Shown: one piece after another, positions 1 to 6,754 of the stretch
How the letters are laid out: each line of letters opens with the position of its first letter
How positions within the stretch are numbered: the stretch's first letter is position 1
From: an uncultured Bacillota bacterium
GTDB taxonomy: Bacteria; Bacillota; Clostridia; Peptostreptococcales; Anaerovoracaceae
NCBI GenBank assembly: GCA_946541435.1
Contig: CAMNJK010000021.1
Span: 1 to 13,171, forward strand
Length of the DNA stretch: 13,171 bases
Reading direction: 5' to 3'
Position numbers and translations under genes: made by a program
Notes under the pieces: model-generated
Databases searched by the model: none
What the model was told of the DNA's origin: nothing
The model's input: the letters and a program-made list of their open reading frames with translations, nothing else

Positions 1-441
<441 letters not shown>

Positions 442-479
442 TTCAGTTACGCTCCTCATTTCTGCCGCCGCTCAGCAGG

Positions 480-637
480 AAGCCGGGCGGCCCTTCTGTA
501 ATAACTCTTTTACTGTCCCCCACAAAACCAGGCCAGTCTTAAAATTATTCTTCTGCTGTCCCGCAAAGGCAGGCCAGCCTTTCGGATATAACTGTCCGCC
601 GCGCCTGCAAAGGCAGGCCGGTCCTTTGACAATAACT
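480..637 (-). repeat. Four degenerate ~43-base hairpin repeats between glyS and ppdK
   Basis: Imperfect tandem units are anchored by an A/T-rich box (aataact or variant on the plus strand, ending at 506, 551, 593 and 637) and by a GGCC core (AGGCCA at 530-535 and 571-576, AGGCCG at 615-620). The period is therefore 41-45 bases. On the transcribed strand each unit can fold around the core. The second unit has stem AAAGGC/GCCTTT with loop TGGCCT (565-582). The first has CAAAGG/CCTTTG (608-628). The third has AAGAC/GTTTT with one G-U wobble (524-540). The fourth (about 480-506) is the most diverged. No T tract follows any hairpin, so a standard intrinsic terminator is unlikely. The array fills most of the glyS-ppdK gap and could be a leader RNA, an mRNA-stability element or a REP-like repeat family. 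Confidence 0.7.
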
Positions 638-650
638 CCGGCGCCGGGTC

Positions 651-2054
651 CTAGAACCGCAGACGCTCTTCAATATATTCTCTCACCTGTGAAACAGGGA
701 TTCGAATCTGATCCATGGTGTCACGATCGCGGATCGTCACACAGCCATCTTCCTGGGTATCGAAGTCCACGCAGATGGAGAACGGTGTCCCGATCTCATC
801 CTCTCTGCGGTAACGCTTGCCGATGGAACCTGCTTCATCGTAATCCACGGTGAAGTACTTCCGCAGCTCATCGTAGATGGGCTCCGCCACCGGGGCCAGC
901 TTCTTGCTCAGGGGCAGGACCGCGGCCTTGAAAGGCGCCAGGGCCGGGTGGAGACGGAGGACCTTTCTGATGTCCTCCTTGCCCTTGGCATCCGTCAGCA
1001 CCTCTTCATCATAGGCATCCACCAGGAATGCCAGCAGCATACGCTCTACGCCCACCGAAGGTTCGATGCAGTAGGGCACGTACTTCTCATTGGTCTCCGG
1101 ATCCAGATAGGACATGTCCTGACCGGAATGGGTCTGGTGCGCCATCAGGTCGAAGTCCGTTCTGGAAGCGATGCCCCACAGCTCACCCCATCCGAAGGGG
1201 AAGAGGAACTCGATGTCCGTTGTGGCATTGCTGTAGTGGGAAAGTTCTTCCGGATCGTGATCCCGCAGCTTGATGTGTTCTTCCTTCAGGCCGAGGGCTT
1301 TCAGGAAGTCCGCGCAGAATTCCTTCCAGTATGCGAACCATTCCAGCTCTGTTCCCGGCTTGCAGAAGAATTCCAGTTCCATCTGCTCGAATTCTCTGGT
1401 ACGGAAAATGAAGTTGCCCGGTGTGATCTCATTCCGGAAGGATTTTCCGACCTGGGCGATCCCGAAGGGGATCTTCTTCCTGGCAGTTCTCTGCACCGAC
1501 TTGAAATTCACGAAGATACCCTGGGCTGTTTCCGGACGGAGATAGATCTCCGCCTTGGAGTCTTCCGTCACGCCCTGGAAGGTCTTGAACATCAGGTTGA
1601 ACTGACGGATCCCGGTAAAGTCAGACTTGCCGCAGTCCGGACAGGGAATCTGTTTCTCCGCGATGAAGCTTTCCATCTTCTCGTTGGACCATCCGTCCAC
1701 CACCACATCGGTGATGCCCTGCTCCTTCAGATATGCTTCGATCAGCTGATCGGCGCGGAATCTGGACTTGCAGGCCTTGCAGTCGATCAGCGGGTCCGCG
1801 AATCCGCCCACGTGTCCTGAAGCCACCCAGGTCTCCGGGTTCATCAGGATCGCGGCGTCCAGTCCCACGTTATATTTCGACTCATGGACGAACTTCCTTC
1901 TCCAGGCATCCTTGATATTGTTTTTCAGTTCCACCCCCAGCGGACCGTAGTCCCAGGTGTTGGCCAGACCCCCGTAGATCTCGGATCCCGGGAAGATGAA
2001 GCCTCTGTTCTTTGCCAGGGCTGTGATTTTTTCCATGGTAACTTCTGTAGTCAT
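651..2054 (-). CDS. glyS: Glycyl-tRNA synthetase, homodimeric type
   Basis: This enzyme charges tRNA-Gly with glycine using ATP. At 467 residues it matches the single-chain alpha2 class II form, not the two-subunit GlyQ/GlyS form. The N-terminal signature [20 protein letters not shown] is at residues 21-40. Two cysteine pairs (CKAC 92-95 and CPDC 138-141) are placed as a zinc site in the insertion. Class II motif 2 includes FRNE (207-210) and motif 3 is [10 protein letters not shown] (335-344). The C-terminal 100 or so residues fit the HGTP anticodon-binding domain. The ATG at 2054 has GAGGAG at 2067-2072, 12 bases upstream and inside the last codons of the DUF4342 gene, whose stop lies only 6 bases before the glyS start. 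Translation is therefore probably coupled. No T-box leader is visible, so expression should follow the upstream operon. Confidence 0.96.
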   Translation of the reverse strand: MTTEVTMEKITALAKNRGFIFPGSEIYGGLANTWDYGPLGVELKNNIKDAWRRKFVHESKYNVGLDAAILMNPETWVASGHVGGFADPLIDCKACKSRFRADQLIEAYLKEQGITDVVVDGWSNEKMESFIAEKQIPCPDCGKSDFTGIRQFNLMFKTFQGVTEDSKAEIYLRPETAQGIFVNFKSVQRTARKKIPFGIAQVGKSFRNEITPGNFIFRTREFEQMELEFFCKPGTELEWFAYWKEFCADFLKALGLKEEHIKLRDHDPEELSHYSNATTDIEFLFPFGWGELWGIASRTDFDLMAHQTHSGQDMSYLDPETNEKYVPYCIEPSVGVERMLLAFLVDAYDEEVLTDAKGKEDIRKVLRLHPALAPFKAAVLPLSKKLAPVAEPIYDELRKYFTVDYDEAGSIGKRYRREDEIGTPFSICVDFDTQEDGCVTIRDRDTMDQIRIPVSQVREYIEERLRF

Positions 2055-2060
2055 GCAGTT

Positions 2061-2939
2061 TTATTTCTCCTCTTCAACAGCTTCTTTTACTTCTTCAGCG
2101 GCTTCCTCCACTGCCTCAGCAGCGTCTTCCGCAACAGCTTCTGCAGCCTCCGCAGCCTCTGCCGCTTCTTCCTTCACTTCTTCGGCAGCGTCGTCCGCCT
2201 TATCTCTCAGGCCTTCGACTCTTTCCTTCAGGTCATCCGCAAAATCACCGGCTTTGGCTGTAAAATCTTCAGCCTTGTCCTTCAGATCATCCGCGATATC
2301 GCCAGCCTTTGCAGTCCAGTCTCCCGCCTTATCCTTCAGATCGTCCGCCAGATCCTCGGCTCTGTCCTTCAGGTCTTCCGCCTTATCCCTGGCCTTTTCG
2401 TAGAATTCTTTATCCTTTACCTTGTCAGCATATTCGTCGGCCTTGCCCTTGCCCTTCTCATAGAGGATGCTGGCCTTGTCCTTGACTCTTTCCGCTGCCT
2501 CGCTGCCCTTCTCGGTCACGTTGCCCACGGTCTCTGTCACGGCATCGCTGACATCGATGATGGTTCCGTCCTGCTTCACCACTTCGATGACGCACTTGAA
2601 TCCGAAGGCTGCCACGACAGCCACGACGGATGCCAGCGGCGCGATGGCGATGCCCAGGATGCCTGCGTTCACAGGAACGTTCAGGATGGTATCGTCGTCT
2701 CTCTTGACCTTGATCCGGGCCACATTGCCCTTCTTGACCAGATCCTTCAGCTTGTCAAACAGCTGACGGCCGCGGTCTCCGAAGCTGCGTTCCTTCCTGC
2801 CGGCATTGACAGTTTCCTCGATGTCGATGATCGCATCCACTACGCTGCCGTCATTCTCTTCCAGCGCCTGCTTGGCCTCTGCGTATGTTACTCCTGTTCT
2901 GTCTTTGACCAGTTCGATTTTTTCCAGAGTGATTTCCAT
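2061..2939 (-). CDS. DUF4342 protein with UBA-like N-terminus and amphipathic repeat tail
   Basis: A 292-residue protein whose molecular function is not known. Residues 1-45 (LEKIELVKDRTGVTYAEAK, then ALEENDGSVVDAII) resemble the UBA-like helical fold seen at the N-terminus of DUF4342 proteins, EF-Ts and NAC. Residues 60-125 form a small mixed domain with a hydrophobic stretch at 92-118 (AGILGIAIAPLASVVAVVAAF) that may be a membrane-associating or buried segment. Residues 145-292 are a long charged helix-prone tail. It includes three 18-residue repeats (197-214, 215-232, 233-250) and an Ala/Glu-rich end resembling LEA or apolipoprotein-type amphipathic helices. There is no signal peptide. The ATG at 2939 follows AAAGGAGG (2946-2953) at 6 bases, the strongest ribosome binding site here. 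It sits between recO and glyS. Family assignment is good; a role in ribosome or membrane association is only a guess. Confidence 0.82.
   Translation of the reverse strand: MEITLEKIELVKDRTGVTYAEAKQALEENDGSVVDAIIDIEETVNAGRKERSFGDRGRQLFDKLKDLVKKGNVARIKVKRDDDTILNVPVNAGILGIAIAPLASVVAVVAAFGFKCVIEVVKQDGTIIDVSDAVTETVGNVTEKGSEAAERVKDKASILYEKGKGKADEYADKVKDKEFYEKARDKAEDLKDRAEDLADDLKDKAGDWTAKAGDIADDLKDKAEDFTAKAGDFADDLKERVEGLRDKADDAAEEVKEEAAEAAEAAEAVAEDAAEAVEEAAEEVKEAVEEEK
2067..2072 (-). promoter_or_regulatory. glyS ribosome binding site embedded in the upstream gene
   Basis: GAGGAG on the minus strand forms part of the final Glu-Glu codons of the DUF4342 gene, just before its TAA at 2063-2061. The glyS ATG follows 12 bases later. 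Ribosomes finishing the upstream gene would pass over this site, so the two genes are likely translationally coupled. Confidence 0.6.
2190..2351 (-). repeat. Three 54-base in-frame repeats encoding an 18-residue helix unit
   Basis: Within the DUF4342 gene, residues LADDLKDKAGDWTAKAGD, IADDLKDKAEDFTAKAGD and FADDLKERVEGLRDKADD follow each other without gaps (2298-2351, 2244-2297, 2190-2243). The first two differ at four positions; the third is diverged in its second half. Eighteen residues is five alpha-helical turns, so each unit shows the same face. Confidence 0.8.
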
Positions 2940-2945
2940 AATTCG

Positions 2946-2953
2946 CCTCCTTT
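2946..2953 (-). promoter_or_regulatory. Strong ribosome binding site of the DUF4342 gene
   Basis: AAAGGAGG on the minus strand, 6 bases before the ATG at 2939. It is close to the perfect anti-16S complement and fixes the start of the gene. Confidence 0.8.
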
Positions 2954-2980
2954 AAGATGTTTCTATCCGTACCTGCCGGT

Positions 2981-2997
2981 GACGCCGATAAGGCGTC
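2981..2997 (-). other. Hairpin in the recO-DUF4342 spacer
   Basis: GACGCC and GGCGTC form a perfect 6-base-pair stem around a 5-base loop in the 81-base gap after recO. There is no T tract, so it is not a standard terminator. It could be an RNA processing or stability hairpin. The rest of the gap holds only the ribosome binding site of the next gene. Confidence 0.35.
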
Positions 2998-3020
2998 CGC
3001 CTGCTGCAGGGTTACGTTCC

Positions 3021-3767
3021 TCATACAAGCTTCTCGCTCCGAAGCTCCGAGATGTCCAGATGGAAGGCCGCATACTCGCGGACCATCTTCTGGAGAACTG
3101 TGCCTGTTTCCTCGTTCAGAGCGATGTTTTCCAGCTTTTTCAGCGGGTTGTCGATAAAAAACCTTACTGTTTTTACTATATCAAATCTACCAGCGGAAAT
3201 CAACGTACTGTCCGACGAAATTTCCGGTTTCGCCATGCACTCCGGACAGATGATCCCGCCTTCCCGGATGCTGAAAGCAGCCGCCGGCCGCTGCTGTCCG
3301 CAGCAGGCGCAGGCGTCCAGCCGGGGCAGAAGACCCATGATCTTCAGCAGCTTGAACTGATAGGCCAGCACCAGTGTGCCGATCCCCCGCTCCCGCTGCT
3401 CCAGAGCTTCAAAAAAACTGATGAGCAGGTCGAACAATGCCGGGGCAGGCATTTCCTCCTCCAGGGCTTTTTCGGTGAATTCCAGCACGTAGGCGCCCTG
3501 CATGTATTTATCCACATCTTCGCCGATGCGGTAAAAGCTTCTGAGCACCTCCGCGGAATTGATGTTGTAGCTGTCCCGGTTCTTGAAGAGTTCGTATCTC
3601 CCGTAGGTGAAGGGGCGCAGGGCCAGCGAGCTCTTGCCCCTGCCCTTCTCGCTGATGCCGGTGCCGGCGCTGATCTTGCCGTAGCGCCGGGAGAACAGGA
3701 GGATCATCCGCCGGTTGTATGAAGTTTTGATCTGCCGAAGGACGATTCCCTCTGTATCTGTCAGCAT
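3021..3767 (-). CDS. recO: DNA repair protein RecO
   Basis: RecO helps load RecA onto SSB-coated single-stranded DNA, with RecR, in recombinational repair. The protein is 248 residues, the usual length. The N-terminal OB-fold region starts MLTDTEGIVLRQIK and continues through the basic stretch around residues 27-51. A helical domain follows, with a four-cysteine zinc site formed by CACC (153-156; C153 and C156) and CPEC (174-177). The ATG at 3767 is preceded by a modest GGTGAG about 5 bases upstream. Placement directly after era is the common arrangement in Bacillota. Nothing is missing; the call is secure. Confidence 0.93.
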   Translation of the reverse strand: MLTDTEGIVLRQIKTSYNRRMILLFSRRYGKISAGTGISEKGRGKSSLALRPFTYGRYELFKNRDSYNINSAEVLRSFYRIGEDVDKYMQGAYVLEFTEKALEEEMPAPALFDLLISFFEALEQRERGIGTLVLAYQFKLLKIMGLLPRLDACACCGQQRPAAAFSIREGGIICPECMAKPEISSDSTLISAGRFDIVKTVRFFIDNPLKKLENIALNEETGTVLQKMVREYAAFHLDISELRSEKLV

Positions 3768-3789
3768 GGTTTCTCACCGCCTGGCCGCA

Positions 3790-3805
3790 GCAGCCCTTCC
3801 GCTGC
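3790..3805 (-). other. Small hairpin in the era-recO spacer
   Basis: GCAGC and GCTGC pair around a 6-base loop in the 78-base gap between the era stop and the recO start. There is no T tract, so it is not an intrinsic terminator. The rest of the gap is mainly the duplicated era tail (3816-3841). Confidence 0.3.
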
Positions 3806-3815
3806 CGCTGATTCG

Positions 3816-3867
3816 TCTGCTTCTGTTGTCTGTATCCGAAAGCTGCTACTGCTGTCTGTATCCGAAA
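3816..3867 (-). repeat. 26-base tandem duplication across the era stop codon
   Basis: Minus-strand copy one (3867-3842) begins TTTCGGATACAGACAGCAG and contains the last codons and TAG stop of era. Copy two (3841-3816) begins TTTCGGATACAGACAACAG and lies directly downstream, outside the gene. The copies differ at three positions. The duplication lengthens the gap to recO without altering Era. Confidence 0.8.
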
Positions 3868-4739
3868 TTGGACAGGGCGATATCGCTGTCACGCCAGTTT
3901 TCCTTGACCTTGACCCAGGTCTGCAGGAATACTTTGGTGCCCAGCAGGGCCTCCAGTTCCTCCCGGGCGCTCTTGCCGATCCCCTTGAGTTTCCGGCCGC
4001 CCTTGCCGATGATCATGCCCTTGTGGGTCTTTCGCTCACAGTAAATGCAGGCGCTGATCCGGGTCAGGCGGTCTTCCTCGCTGAATTCCTCGATCTCCAC
4101 CGCCACGCCGTGGGGGATCTCATCTTCCATATAAAGCAGGATCTTCTCCCGGATGATCTCGCTGGCGATGAAGCGGACGGGGTCTTCTGTGACCTGATCC
4201 TCCGGGAAATACATGGGGCCTTCCTCCATGTATCCGGAGACACAGTCGATCAGTTCCTGCACATGGGTCCCTTCCAGGGCCGATGTGCCGAAAACCGCTT
4301 CGAACATGTCCATCTCATCATAGGTCTTGTAGATGCCTTCGAACTCATCGGGCTGCATCTGGTCGATCTTGTTGATCACCAGGATCTTTGGCGTGTCGAT
4401 GTCCCGCAGAAGATCCAGGATGTACCGGTCTCCGGGCCCCTTGTCTATGGGACTGTCCACGATGAAGATGATGGCGTCCACTTCCCTGAATGTCCCGATG
4501 GCCGCGTCCGTCATGAATTCGCCCAGCTTGTTGCGGGGCTTATGGATCCCCGGGGTGTCGATGAATACCATCTGAAGGCCGTCATCCTTGTCCATATCGG
4601 TGTAGATCCCCCGGATGGTGTTCCGGGTGGTCTGGGGCTTGGACGTGGTGATGGCGATCTTTTCCCCCAGTATGGCATTGAGCAGTGTGGATTTGCCCAC
4701 ATTGGGCCGGCCCACGATTCCTACAAATCCTGATCTCAT
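3846..4739 (-). CDS. era: GTPase Era, 16S rRNA maturation
   Basis: Era binds the 3' end of 16S rRNA and couples GTP hydrolysis to small-subunit maturation. The 297-residue protein has G1 GRPNVGKS (10-17), a TT-rich switch region (31-39), G3 DTPG (61-64), G4 NKID (123-126), G5 SAL (153-155) and a C-terminal KH domain with GMIIGKGG (241-248). The frame also allows a GTG start at 4745. I prefer the ATG at 4739 because the protein then begins MRSGFVGIVGRPN, as is typical, and the purine-rich GAGAG lies 5 bases upstream. Neighbours cdd and recO are its usual ones, and ybeY and phoH upstream act in the same rRNA-processing theme. The stop region is duplicated downstream (3816-3841). Confidence 0.96.
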   Translation of the reverse strand: MRSGFVGIVGRPNVGKSTLLNAILGEKIAITTSKPQTTRNTIRGIYTDMDKDDGLQMVFIDTPGIHKPRNKLGEFMTDAAIGTFREVDAIIFIVDSPIDKGPGDRYILDLLRDIDTPKILVINKIDQMQPDEFEGIYKTYDEMDMFEAVFGTSALEGTHVQELIDCVSGYMEEGPMYFPEDQVTEDPVRFIASEIIREKILLYMEDEIPHGVAVEIEEFSEEDRLTRISACIYCERKTHKGMIIGKGGRKLKGIGKSAREELEALLGTKVFLQTWVKVKENWRDSDIALSNFGYRQQ

Positions 4740-4753
4740 AGTCACTCTCTTTC

Positions 4754-4777
4754 TATCACGATCTCTATCACGATCTC
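4754..4777 (-). repeat. Two exact 12-base tandem copies upstream of era
   Basis: TATCACGATCTC (plus strand) occurs at 4754-4765 and again at 4766-4777 with no gap, in the 73-base spacer between the cdd stop and the era ATG. The copies lie just upstream of the era ribosome binding site. Confidence 0.85.
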
Positions 4778-4812
4778 CGTGTCAAATGCTCTGTTACAGT
4801 CATATGTCCCGG

Positions 4813-5223
4813 TCAGGTGCTCTGTCCCGTCTCAAGTCTGAACCCGTCCGGAAGCAGTTCCTCCAGCCTTTTTACCTGCAGCCCGTCTTCCGGATCTCCG
4901 CCGGCCGGCGGCAGGGTGATCACCCTGATCTGCGGCGCGAATTCAAACATGAACTGACGGCAGATCCCGCAGGGCATCGATGGTTCTTCTCCGGCGGAAA
5001 TGGCGATGGCCTCGAAGCTGCGCTCCCCTTCCGAGACGGCCTTCACAAAGGCTGTCCGCTCCGCGCAGATGGTGGCGCCGTAGGAGGAATTCTCCACATT
5101 GACACCCGTATAGACCCTGCCGTCTGTCGTCAGCAGGGCCGCGCCCACGCGAAAACCGGAAAAGGGCGCGTAGGCATTTTCCCGGGCATTTTCCGCGATT
5201 CTGTACAATTCCAGATCTTTCAT
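4813..5223 (-). CDS. cdd: Cytidine deaminase
   Basis: Cdd converts cytidine and deoxycytidine to uridine and deoxyuridine in pyrimidine salvage. It is 136 residues, the size of the small homotetrameric form. The substrate-binding motif NVENSSYG is at 42-49, the catalytic CAER at 53-56 (zinc ligand C53, general acid/base E55), and PCGICRQ at 84-90 supplies zinc ligands C85 and C88. The ATG at 5223 follows a GGGGGTGAG-type site. The gap to ybeY is 17 bases. In many Bacillota a diacylglycerol kinase gene lies between ybeY and cdd; here it is absent. Confidence 0.95.
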   Translation of the reverse strand: MKDLELYRIAENARENAYAPFSGFRVGAALLTTDGRVYTGVNVENSSYGATICAERTAFVKAVSEGERSFEAIAISAGEEPSMPCGICRQFMFEFAPQIRVITLPPAGGDPEDGLQVKRLEELLPDGFRLETGQST

Positions 5224-5241
5224 GTTCTCACCCCCGCAGCG

Positions 5242-5745
5242 CTAACGCGGCAGGTCCACTGCCTGCATGACTTCTTCCTCTCTCTGCCGCATCTCCCGCT
5301 TCTCTTCTTCTTCCATATGATCGTAGCCCAGCAGATGCAGGATGCTGTGCACGAACAGATAGACGATCTCCCGTTCCCGGCTGTGACCGTACTCTGCCGC
5401 CTGCTCTTCTGCTTTTTCCAGGCAGATCACCACATCTCCCAGAGGAATGCCCGGGACTTCCAGCTCCTCAGGATCTTCTTCCGGTTCATCGTCCGGTTCC
5501 TCATCGATCCGCGGGACCGCATCCCAGTCGTCGATCAGCGGGAAGGACAGCACGTCCGTCACCCGGTCCACCCCCCGGTATTCCCGGTTCAGGGCGTGGA
5601 TCTCGTCCGCAGATACAAAGGAAAGGCTGATCTCAACATTCTCCGGATCCAGCTCCTCGCCCCGGATACAGATGGCCGCAGCCTCCTCCATGACTCTCTG
5701 CAGATCCTCTTCTACGATGCCTGTCTCATTGACCAGAATCCTCAT
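5242..5745 (-). CDS. ybeY: Endoribonuclease YbeY, rRNA maturation factor
   Basis: YbeY is a metal-dependent RNase needed for 16S rRNA 3'-end maturation and ribosome quality control. The 167-residue protein carries the zinc-binding signature HSILHLLGYDH near the C-terminus, with its three histidines spaced as in the family, and DVLSFPL upstream of it. A strongly acidic Asp/Glu/Pro insert (about residues 72-96) sits between DVLSFPL and GDVVI, a position that varies in length among clostridial YbeY proteins. The ATG at 5745 has GAGGAG (5755-5760) 9 bases upstream. It lies directly after phoH, its near-universal partner. Confidence 0.95.
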   Translation of the reverse strand: MRILVNETGIVEEDLQRVMEEAAAICIRGEELDPENVEISLSFVSADEIHALNREYRGVDRVTDVLSFPLIDDWDAVPRIDEEPDDEPEEDPEELEVPGIPLGDVVICLEKAEEQAAEYGHSREREIVYLFVHSILHLLGYDHMEEEEKREMRQREEEVMQAVDLPR

Positions 5746-5765
5746 GGCTCAAGTCTCCTCTCTCA

Positions 5766-5786
5766 GTCGTCTTACCGTCGTCTTAC
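5766..5786 (-). repeat. 11-base tandem duplication at the phoH stop
   Basis: GTCGTCTTAC (plus strand) occurs at 5766-5775 and 5777-5786, an 11-base period with one differing base. The right-hand copy includes the TAA stop of phoH (5783-5785); the left-hand copy lies in the spacer to ybeY. Confidence 0.6.
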
Positions 5787-6754
5787 TCATCATCCTTCGG
5801 CGGGTGCTTCCTGTAATATGTATCGTAGGCGCTGATCACCTTCTTCACCAGCTGGTGACGCACTACGTCCACATCCTTCAGGTGGCAGAAGCCGATCTCT
5901 TCCACATCCCGCAGGACCTTGCGGGCCTCCACCAACCCGGACCGCTTGCCCCTGGGCAGGTCGATCTGGGTGATATCGCCGGTCACCACCACCTTGGAGC
6001 CGAATCCCATTCGGGTCAGGAACATCTTCATCTGCTCCGGCGTGGTGTTCTGGGCCTCATCCAGGATGATGAAGGAATTGTCCAGGGTCCGGCCCCGCAT
6101 GTAAGCCAGGGGAACCACTTCGATGACTTCCTTCTCCTTCAGCCGCAGGGCGCTCTCCCGTCCCAGCACGTCATAGAGGGCGTCGTAGAGGGGACGCAGA
6201 TAGGGGTCCACCTTTTCCTGCAGATCGCCGGGCAGAAATCCCAGCCGCTCTCCGGCCTCCACCGCCGGCCGGGCCAGAATGATCTTCTGCACTTCCTTGT
6301 TCTTGAAGGCGTTCACCGCCATGGCCACTGCGATATAGGTCTTCCCTGTGCCCGCCGGACCGATGCCGAACACGATGTCCATGGTCCGGATCTTCCGGAC
6401 GTACTCCTTCTGTCCGATGGTCTTGGGCCGCAGGGGCTTTCCTTCGTATGTGAAGCAGATGATATCTCTGCCCGGGTTTTCGTCACTGTAGGACAGTCCC
6501 TCGTTTTTCAGATCCATAATATAATTCACTTTCTGCTGATCCAGCTTTTCTCCCTTTTCCAGCGCCCGCTGCATTTCCTCGATGGCCGCCGCCGCCGCGG
6601 GGGCCCGCTCACCTTTGATGAGCAGTTCATTGTCCCGCTGTATGATCAGGCAGTCGAACCTGTCCTCGATCAGCTTGAGGTTGCGGTCCATGCTCCCGAA
6701 AAGATCGCTCCGTTCGATCTCTTCACTTACTGTGATGGTTACCATGTTTCTCAT
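5783..6754 (-). CDS. phoH: PhoH-family ATPase (YbeZ-like)
   Basis: A cytoplasmic P-loop ATPase of the PhoH/YbeZ family, thought to act with YbeY in RNA metabolism. The 323-residue protein has an N-terminal region of about 110 residues, then Walker A GPAGTGKT (132-139), the conserved [17 protein letters not shown] (161-177), Walker B IILDEAQ (229-235) and a TGD motif (258-260). Length and motif order match the bacterial family. The ATG at 6754 overlaps the previous stop as ATGA. However, GGGAG (6756-6760) is only one base from it and 10 bases from the in-frame ATG at 6745, so translation may really start at 6745 (MVTITVSEE). The upstream sporulation genes yqfC and yqfD, often next to phoH in spore-formers, are replaced here by a flavoprotein gene. 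Confidence 0.95.
   Translation of the reverse strand: MRNMVTITVSEEIERSDLFGSMDRNLKLIEDRFDCLIIQRDNELLIKGERAPAAAAAIEEMQRALEKGEKLDQQKVNYIMDLKNEGLSYSDENPGRDIICFTYEGKPLRPKTIGQKEYVRKIRTMDIVFGIGPAGTGKTYIAVAMAVNAFKNKEVQKIILARPAVEAGERLGFLPGDLQEKVDPYLRPLYDALYDVLGRESALRLKEKEVIEVVPLAYMRGRTLDNSFIILDEAQNTTPEQMKMFLTRMGFGSKVVVTGDITQIDLPRGKRSGLVEARKVLRDVEEIGFCHLKDVDVVRHQLVKKVISAYDTYYRKHPPKDDE

Noticed and set aside
638..647. Perfect palindrome CCGGCGCCGG just after the glyS stop as a terminator
   Set aside because: Too short to leave a stable stem with a loop, and no T tract follows.
442..650. CRISPR array or T-box leader in the glyS-ppdK gap
   Set aside because: Repeats are degenerate with no conserved repeat/variable spacer pattern, and no T-box core sequence is present.
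1884..3722. 612-codon open frame on the plus strand, antisense to glyS, the DUF4342 gene and recO
   Set aside because: It crosses three well-supported genes and their spacers, shows no recognisable domain, and its Phe/Ser/Leu-rich part is just the antisense of the Ala/Glu-rich repeat tail. GC-rich codon bias explains such open antisense frames.
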